From contig JAEXBW010000124.1 in NCBI GenBank assembly GCA_023393825.1, forward strand, positions 1-27,162: a stretch of 27,162 nt of DNA, written 5' to 3'. Below are positions 22,633-27,162 of the stretch, in pieces (the first letter of the stretch is position 1; each line of letters starts with the position of its first letter). Source of the DNA: Elusimicrobiota bacterium. Its GTDB lineage: Bacteria > Elusimicrobiota > Elusimicrobia > Elusimicrobiales > Elusimicrobiaceae. The position numbers were made by a program, and so were the translations under genes. The notes under the pieces are model-generated. The model saw only the letters and a program-made list of their open reading frames with translations, searched no databases and was not told the origin of the DNA.

Positions 22633-23307
22633 ATGACAGAAAAATATACTGATTTTTTACTTTCACTCCCCCTCTTTGAGGGTTTTGGCGGGACGGACTT
22701 AAGCTGCATCTCCCCCTGCCTTGAGGTGCGCCATAAAAGCTTTAACAAAGGTGATATTATTTGGCTGCAGGGTGATAATTTAAAAGAAATCGGCCTTATG
22801 ATACAAGGTACGGTTGATATTACTTTAAATGATATTTTGGGCGGTTCTTTTTTAATGGAGCGGGTTAATAAAGGCAATATTTTTGCGGGCGTACTTTTGT
22901 GCGCGCAGATAGAAAGAAGCCCTTTTACGGTAACCGCCGCCGCAGATTGTAATATTTTATTTTTAAATTACCAACGCCTTATAACGCCTTGCCAGAATAT
23001 CTGCCCGCGCCACAGTATGCTTATCAAAAACCTGTTAAAACTGATAGCGCAAAAAAATATGCTTTTGCAAAACCGTATGCAAATAATATCACAAAAAAAT
23101 ATACGGGAAAGTTTGCTTGTTTACCTGCGCTCGCTTGCCACAAAAAATACTTCTTTTACCTTTAAATTGCCTATGACGCGCACGGCGTTGGCGGCTTACC
23201 TTTGCGTTAACCGCAGCGCGCTGCAACGCCAAATGGCGCAAATGCAGAAAGAAGGCATTATAAAGATTAAAGGTAATAATATTACACTTTCCAAAAAAGC
23301 CGCCTGA
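22633..23307 (+). CDS. Crp/Fnr-family transcription regulator, probable regulator of hcp
   Basis: 224 residues. The N-terminal cyclic-nucleotide-like sensor domain (about 10-125) starts LPLFEGFGGTDLSCISPCL and includes FNKGDIIWLQGD. A dimer helix (about 128-160) follows, then a winged helix-turn-helix at about 183-208 (RTALAAYLCVNRSALQRQMAQMQKEGIIKI). Seven Cys are present, including C25/C29 and C120xxxC124xxH127; the latter spacing is, as I recall, frequent in the anaerobe branch of the family and might bind a metal or heme, but that is not shown. The residues needed for cAMP binding are not recognisable. Divergent pairing with hcp suggests an HcpR-like role in the response to NO or nitrite. 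There is no strong ribosome-binding site. Confidence 0.88.
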   Translation: MTEKYTDFLLSLPLFEGFGGTDLSCISPCLEVRHKSFNKGDIIWLQGDNLKEIGLMIQGTVDITLNDILGGSFLMERVNKGNIFAGVLLCAQIERSPFTVTAAADCNILFLNYQRLITPCQNICPRHSMLIKNLLKLIAQKNMLLQNRMQIISQKNIRESLLVYLRSLATKNTSFTFKLPMTRTALAAYLCVNRSALQRQMAQMQKEGIIKIKGNNITLSKKAA

Positions 23308-23327
23308 GTTTGCCGTTCCCAAGAATT

Positions 23328-23476
23328 GCGTGATTTGATTAGATTTGAGGTTAGTTTATGTTTTATTTGCCGCAAGGGATATCCAGAGCGGCTGGAAGCC
23401 CGCATATCCGCAGCGGCAAAAAAACTTAAAATAACCCAAAGATAACAAATTGCTAGCCAAATATTGCCTAGCAGAA
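23328..23476. repeat. Dispersed palindromic repeat, copy B
   Basis: About 149 bp matching copy A at 2777-2944. Shared parts are GATTTGAGGTTAGTTTATG, the outer stem TTTGCCGC (23366-23373) with GCGGCAAA (23413-23420), the inner GGATATCC...ATATCC arms around GAGCGGCTGGAAGCCCGC, and the right flank AAAGATAACAAATTGCTAGCC. It fills the space between the Crp/Fnr gene and hydG and ends 33 bases before the hydG start. Confidence 0.85.
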
Positions 23477-23479
23477 CAA

Positions 23480-23501
23480 CACTTTCATAAAGTGGTACAA
23501 T
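23480..23501 (+). promoter_or_regulatory. hydG promoter: palindrome directly before a -10 box
   Basis: CACTTT (23480-23485) and AAAGTG (23489-23494) form a perfect inverted repeat around CAT, followed one base later by TACAAT (23496-23501). The ATG is 8 nt after the TACAAT, so the leader is very short or absent. The palindrome would cover the -10/-35 spacer and could be an operator. Confidence 0.45.
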
Positions 23502-23509
23502 ATAAAGGT

Positions 23510-24883
23510 ATGAACATCATTAACGATACCCTAATAAAAGAAACACTTGCCAAAACTGCAAACCATACAGCCTCACAAGTGCAGGAAATTCTTGAAAAAG
23601 CAAAAAAATTCAACGGAATCTCCTTTGAGGAAGCCGCAATTCTGCTATCCGTAACAGAAAGCAACCTCCTGCAACAAATATACGATACGGCAAAATACAT
23701 TAAAATCCACATTTACGGCAACCGCGTCGTATTATTTGCTCCGCTTTATATATCTAATTTATGCTTTAACGAATGTCTTTACTGCGCGTTCCGCGCGTCC
23801 AACACAGAACTTAAACGCCGCGCGCTGACGCAGGCGGAAGTTAAGGCAGAAACGGAAGCCCTGCTTAAACAAGGCCACAAGCGCGTGCTTATGGTAGCGG
23901 GGGAATCATACACGGGCGAAGGCCTTAAATATGTCTTTGACGCAATAGATTCCATTTACTCCGCCTCCCACGGTAAAAGCACAATAAGACGCGTTAACGT
24001 AAATATCGCGCCGCTTACCACCGACGAATTTAGAGAGCTTAAAAAACATAAGATAGGTACTTTCCAGTTATTTCAGGAAACCTATCACAAAGAATCTTAC
24101 GAAAAGCTGCACGTTGGCGGACCTAAAAAGAATTACCAGTACCGCCTTGAAGCCATGCACCGCGCGATGGAAGCGGGCATAAGTGATGTGGGCATCGGGC
24201 CTTTGCTCGGGCTTTACGATTATAAGTACGAAATTCTTGCCACGCTCCAGCATATTAAAAGTTTGGAAGACGCCTTTGGCTGCGGGCCGCACACAATTTC
24301 CGTACCGCGTATAGAACCCGCCTGCGGCTCTCCGTTAAGCGAACATCCGCCTTATGCAGTATCTGACGAAGACTTTAAAAAAGTTGTAGCCGTATTAAGG
24401 ATAGCCGTACCTTACACGGGCATAATTTTAAGCACCAGAGAATCGCCCGCAATGAGAAGCGCGGCCTTGGAACTTGGCGTATCGCAAATATCGGGCGGAT
24501 CCAGAACCAACCCCGGCGGTTACGAGGAAGAAGATACAGACCCGCAATTTACGCTTGGCGATTTTAGAACGCTTGAACAGGTTATAACAGACGTTGTACA
24601 GCACGGTTATATACCTTCCTTCTGCACGGGCTGCTACCGTTTGGGCCGTGTCGGCAAAGACTTTATGGACCTTGCAAAACCGGGCCTTATTAAAGCGCAT
24701 TGCCTGCCTAATGCTATGTTTACTTTTGCGGAGTACTTACACGACTTTGCTCATCAACCGCTTAAAGAGAAAGGCTTTAAACTTATCGACGATATGATGA
24801 AAGACGTCCCGCAACAAGTGCAGGAAAAAGTTAAAGCCAGCCTTAAGGAAATTGCAGACGGAAAGAGAGATTTATATCTCTAA
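23510..24883 (+). CDS. hydG: [FeFe]-hydrogenase maturase HydG (radical SAM tyrosine lyase)
   Basis: Cleaves tyrosine to p-cresol and forms the CO and CN- ligands of the hydrogenase H-cluster. From the ATG at 23510 the protein has 457 residues, slightly shorter than many HydGs. The radical-SAM motif CX3CX2C is at Cys85, Cys89 and Cys92 (CFNECLYC). The C-terminal auxiliary-cluster motif CX2CX22C is exact (CTGC ... HC), in the context CYRLGRVGKDFMD and LPNAMFTFAEYL. This second motif separates HydG from the thiamine enzyme ThiH. The frame is open 20 codons further up, but those codons lie across the repeat and promoter, so 23510 is preferred. AAAGG stands only one base before the ATG, too close to act as a normal ribosome-binding site. 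Confidence 0.95.
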   Translation: MNIINDTLIKETLAKTANHTASQVQEILEKAKKFNGISFEEAAILLSVTESNLLQQIYDTAKYIKIHIYGNRVVLFAPLYISNLCFNECLYCAFRASNTELKRRALTQAEVKAETEALLKQGHKRVLMVAGESYTGEGLKYVFDAIDSIYSASHGKSTIRRVNVNIAPLTTDEFRELKKHKIGTFQLFQETYHKESYEKLHVGGPKKNYQYRLEAMHRAMEAGISDVGIGPLLGLYDYKYEILATLQHIKSLEDAFGCGPHTISVPRIEPACGSPLSEHPPYAVSDEDFKKVVAVLRIAVPYTGIILSTRESPAMRSAALELGVSQISGGSRTNPGGYEEEDTDPQFTLGDFRTLEQVITDVVQHGYIPSFCTGCYRLGRVGKDFMDLAKPGLIKAHCLPNAMFTFAEYLHDFAHQPLKEKGFKLIDDMMKDVPQQVQEKVKASLKEIADGKRDLYL

Positions 24884-24905
24884 AATAATCAATATAAATT
24901 GACGC

Positions 24906-24936
24906 AAAAAAGGCCCGCTTAACACGGGCCTTTTTT
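24906..24936. terminator. Bidirectional terminator between hydG and hydF
   Basis: AAAAAAGGCCCG (24906-24917) and CGGGCCTTTTTT (24925-24936) are perfect arms, with A-run and T-run on opposite sides. The hairpin can stop both convergent transcripts. Confidence 0.9.
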
Positions 24937-24954
24937 ATTTGTTGCTTTAAATAT

Positions 24955-26136
24955 TTAACCTTCAACGGGAATCTTAAATATCTCCGTAACTCTGTCCAAA
25001 ATACCTGTGCAGTAAGCTATCGTAACGCCGTAGTTTGTAACGGGTACGCCAGCTTCCTTTATATTTTGTATTCTGGTTTGCAACTGGTTTTTTGTAACCA
25101 TACAACCGCCGCATTGCACCACAAGCCCGTAGGAAGCTATATCCTGCGGAAGCGGGTCCAAGTTAGTGATAATTTTAAAATCCAAAGTTTTGCCGCTTAT
25201 CTCCTTTATCATCTTAGGTAATTTGACGCGGCCAATATCCTCGCAACTGATGCCGCTGTGAGAGCAGGACTCAAGTATAAGCACTTTGTCGCCGTCTTTA
25301 AGCTTTGCAATTTTGCGTACGCTTTGAACAAAGTATTCAAAGTCGCCTTTCATTCTTGCAAAAGCAATACTGAAGCTGGTTAAAGGAATTTCTGGCGGGA
25401 CAATTTTGCTTACTTCTTTAAACGCCTGACTGTCGGTTATAACAAGTTTAACCTTTACGGGCAGCTTTAAAAAAGCAGCCAGCTGGTCCACCTGCACAAC
25501 AACGTTAATTGCATTATTATCCAGCACATTGCGGATAACATTCATCTGCGGCAATATCATGCGGCCTTCGGGCGCGGCGCTGTCAATGGGCGTTACGGAA
25601 ACTATAATATCATCTTTTTCTATAAGGTCGTCAAGCAGTACAAGCTTTTTTACCGCGTAAGCGGGGCGGTACTTTTGTATCGCTTTAAGCAAGTCTTTTA
25701 CGTCTTTATCAGCCCTGCAGCTAAATTCGTAAACTTCGGTACCTTCAACCGTTAATATTTTGTAATTTTCTTTATCTTTTTTATTGTTGATTACAAAGAA
25801 CGGTTTATTTTTTTCTTTAAATAATTTTATAAGGTTTTTGTCTTCCTCCGTCAATATACCCGCGTCTGCAACAATTATGGCCATATCAATAATATCAACG
25901 GTCTGCATTGTTTTATCTATGCGGGCTGCGCCGAGTTCGGTAGAATCGTTTATACCTGCGCTGTCAATTAATACGCACGGCCCGATACCGTCAAGCTCTA
26001 TTAATTTTTTTACGGGATCGGTAGTCGTGCCTTCTTTTTCAGAGACGATGGCAATTTCTTGCCCGGCAAGCCTGTTAATAAGCGAGCTTTTACCGCTGTT
26101 AACACTGCCGTAAATTCCTATGTATAATTTTTCCAT
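24955..26136 (-). CDS. hydF: [FeFe]-hydrogenase maturase HydF (GTPase scaffold)
   Basis: A GTPase that carries the assembled [2Fe] precursor and delivers it to the hydrogenase. 393 residues. The N-terminal G domain (about 1-160) has the P-loop GSVNSGKS (10-17), a G2-region TTT at 37-39, DSAG (58-61) and NNKKD (117-121, in place of NKxD). A dimerisation region follows, then the cluster domain with Cys291, His293 (CSH) and Cys342/Cys345 (CGGC). The family motif is CxHx(46-53)HCxxC; here the spacing fits but the second His is Gln341. The product starts only nine residues before the P-loop. No ribosome-binding site is present, and TACAAT lies 6 nt before the ATG. Confidence 0.93.
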   Translation of the reverse strand: MEKLYIGIYGSVNSGKSSLINRLAGQEIAIVSEKEGTTTDPVKKLIELDGIGPCVLIDSAGINDSTELGAARIDKTMQTVDIIDMAIIVADAGILTEEDKNLIKLFKEKNKPFFVINNKKDKENYKILTVEGTEVYEFSCRADKDVKDLLKAIQKYRPAYAVKKLVLLDDLIEKDDIIVSVTPIDSAAPEGRMILPQMNVIRNVLDNNAINVVVQVDQLAAFLKLPVKVKLVITDSQAFKEVSKIVPPEIPLTSFSIAFARMKGDFEYFVQSVRKIAKLKDGDKVLILESCSHSGISCEDIGRVKLPKMIKEISGKTLDFKIITNLDPLPQDIASYGLVVQCGGCMVTKNQLQTRIQNIKEAGVPVTNYGVTIAYCTGILDRVTEIFKIPVEG

Positions 26137-26142
26137 AAATAT

Positions 26143-26152
26143 ATTGTATAAT
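26143..26152. promoter_or_regulatory. Overlapping divergent -10 boxes of hydF and the outer-membrane gene
   Basis: On the minus strand TACAAT (26148-26143) is 6 nt before the hydF ATG. On the plus strand TATAAT (26147-26152) lies 20 nt before the ATG at 26173. The two hexamers share two bases, so the promoters probably compete. Matching -35 boxes are weak on both sides. Confidence 0.45.
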
Positions 26153-26172
26153 TTTGCTTGGAGGATTTACCA

Positions 26173-27012
26173 ATGAAAAAATTTCTACTTTTAGCGTTGG
26201 CTGTTTGCGTTGTGCTTCCCGCCTACGCACAAGACAAAAAAAATAATTACTCAATTGCTTATGAAACCAGCAGTTACGGCTACAAAGAACCTCTTGACCT
26301 CCACCACATGGAGCTTAAAGGCAGAATGTCAGGCGTCGTTTTTGACTATATCGGCAGAAGCGCTTTTACTGCCAAAGAAGTAGACGCTAACGATCCTTCG
26401 TTTTTAGCTTTGCAATTACGTTATATGCAGGGCGATACCAATTATGACGGTTGGCTTGTATCAGGTGCCATTCCGCCCGTTTACATAAAGCACTATTGCC
26501 CCGACATACCTAACTATTACGTTGAAGGCCGTCTTACCGCAGGCGGAATATACGAATTAGGTTCCGTTGTGGAATTTTGGCCCTACCTCGGTATCGGCGC
26601 AAGATATTTGGTAAATAAACTTAATGATGATCCTGCGAATACAGGATACAGAAGAACCTCCACATATTTTTACGCACCCGTCGGTGCGACGGCAAAAATA
26701 AAGCTTCCCGCAGAGTGGGCAATCTCTTTAAACGGCGAATACGATATTTTTATACACGGCAAACAACAATCCCGCATAAGCGATACAAACCCGCTTAGAG
26801 ATGATATTAATAATGCTCAAACACAAGGCTACGGCGTACGCGCATCAGCCAAATTATCTAAAGACTTCAAACACATCGGCGTATTTGTGGAACCTTTCTT
26901 CAGATACTGGCATATAAAAGATTCCGACTTGGCACTGAGCGGCGGACGTTATTATTTAGAACCCGATAACGAAACACATGAATCAGGCTTAAAAGTAGGT
27001 ATTAATTTTTAA
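26173..27012 (+). CDS. Outer-membrane beta-barrel protein of unknown function
   Basis: 279 residues from the ATG at 26173, which has GGAGG at 26160-26164. An in-frame TTG at 26158 lies before the ribosome-binding site and is rejected. The signal peptide is MKKFLLLALAVCVVLPAYA with cleavage before QDKK. The rest alternates polar and hydrophobic residues with many Tyr, Phe and Gly (LQLRYMQGDTNYDGWLVSG, LPAEWAISLNGEYDIFIHG, GVRASAKLSKDFKHIGVFVEPFFRYW) and ends in LKVGINF, with the terminal Phe that marks outer-membrane barrels. The size suggests 8-10 strands. I do not recognise the family. It is divergent from hydF across only 36 bases. Confidence 0.8.
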   Translation: MKKFLLLALAVCVVLPAYAQDKKNNYSIAYETSSYGYKEPLDLHHMELKGRMSGVVFDYIGRSAFTAKEVDANDPSFLALQLRYMQGDTNYDGWLVSGAIPPVYIKHYCPDIPNYYVEGRLTAGGIYELGSVVEFWPYLGIGARYLVNKLNDDPANTGYRRTSTYFYAPVGATAKIKLPAEWAISLNGEYDIFIHGKQQSRISDTNPLRDDINNAQTQGYGVRASAKLSKDFKHIGVFVEPFFRYWHIKDSDLALSGGRYYLEPDNETHESGLKVGINF

Positions 27013-27040
27013 CCTGTTTACCTGATTAAGATTTAAACAT

Positions 27041-27069
27041 AAGCCCGCCATAATACGGCGGGCTTTTTT
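27041..27069 (+). terminator. Intrinsic terminator of the outer-membrane gene
   Basis: AAGCCCGCC (27041-27049) pairs perfectly with GGCGGGCTT (27057-27065), followed by a T-run to 27069. It begins 28 bases after the stop codon. Confidence 0.88.
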
Positions 27070-27074
27070 ATTGG

Positions 27075-27107
27075 TATAATTGAATTATAAGTATACTTAC
27101 AGGAAGG
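27075..27107 (+). promoter_or_regulatory. Likely promoter and ribosome-binding site of the last gene
   Basis: TATAAT at 27075-27080 would start transcription near 27087. AGGAAGG at 27101-27107 is 8 bases before the ATG at 27116. The -35 would fall in the T-run of the terminator and is not clear. Confidence 0.45.
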
Positions 27108-27115
27108 TATTATAA

Positions 27116-27162
27116 ATGAAAGATTTTGAGAAGTACCTCGCCCTACAAGCCAAGTACATAGA
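27116..27162 (+). CDS. Start of an unidentified gene (3' end outside window)
   Basis: Only 15 codons are visible, reading MKDFEKYLALQAKYI, an amphipathic helical start without signal peptide. A promoter-like TATAAT and the AGGAAGG ribosome-binding site support that it is a real gene. Too little is present to name a family. Confidence 0.6.
   Translation, partial: MKDFEKYLALQAKYI

Noticed and set aside
23450..23509. Upstream start for hydG adding 20 residues
   Set aside because: Those codons run across the end of repeat copy B, the palindrome and the -10 box, and have no ribosome-binding site.

Overview
The window looks like chromosomal DNA of an anaerobic, double-membraned bacterium. Evidence for an outer membrane is a TolC-family channel feeding a MacAB-type pump and a small beta-barrel protein. 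Evidence for anaerobic life is the [FeFe]-hydrogenase maturases HydG and HydF and a hybrid cluster protein (Hcp). The gene mix, including a lone prepilin-like protein, would fit a gut Elusimicrobiota-type organism, but that placement is an inference and no database was searched. There is no phage, integrase, transposase, CRISPR array, tRNA or rRNA that I can see.

Layout. 1-264: tail of a surface protein built of GLQIG-type repeats. 463-2349: rpsB-tsf. 2350-2986: a non-coding stretch with palindromic repeat elements. 2987-6192 (minus): a tight four-gene operon made of an MgtE-N/CBS membrane protein, dut, a BaiN/YhiN-type flavoprotein and a MORN-repeat protein. 6245-9496 (plus): AlbA_2 protein, nadB, guaD. 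9543-10929 (minus): rfbD and a prepilin-like protein. 11232-15621 (plus): overlapping tolC-macA-macB ATPase-macB permease operon. 15706-17259 (minus): lemA-htpX. 17358-20819 (minus): LtaS-like sulfatase-fold transferase followed by a translationally coupled NhaP2/CvrA-type antiporter. 20929-23307: hcp divergent from a Crp/Fnr regulator. 23510-26136: hydG and hydF convergent on a shared terminator. 26173-27012: outer-membrane barrel protein. 27116-end: start of an unidentified gene.

How it works together. The hcp/regulator pair looks like a nitrosative-stress module: a perfect 16-bp palindrome is centred at -41.5 of the hcp promoter I infer, and just downstream of the regulator's own inferred start site. 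HydG and HydF build the hydrogenase H-cluster; HydE and the hydrogenase are not in this window.

The least ordinary signals are (i) a family of about 120-170 bp intergenic palindromic elements, one of which ends 33 bp before hydG; (ii) four genes (MgtE-N/CBS, nadB, ltaS-like, hydF) with no Shine-Dalgarno and a -10-like hexamer exactly 6 nt before the ATG, suggesting leaderless mRNAs; (iii) the inferred Hcp operator; and (iv) an MgtE regulatory module carried on a single membrane anchor with no channel domain.
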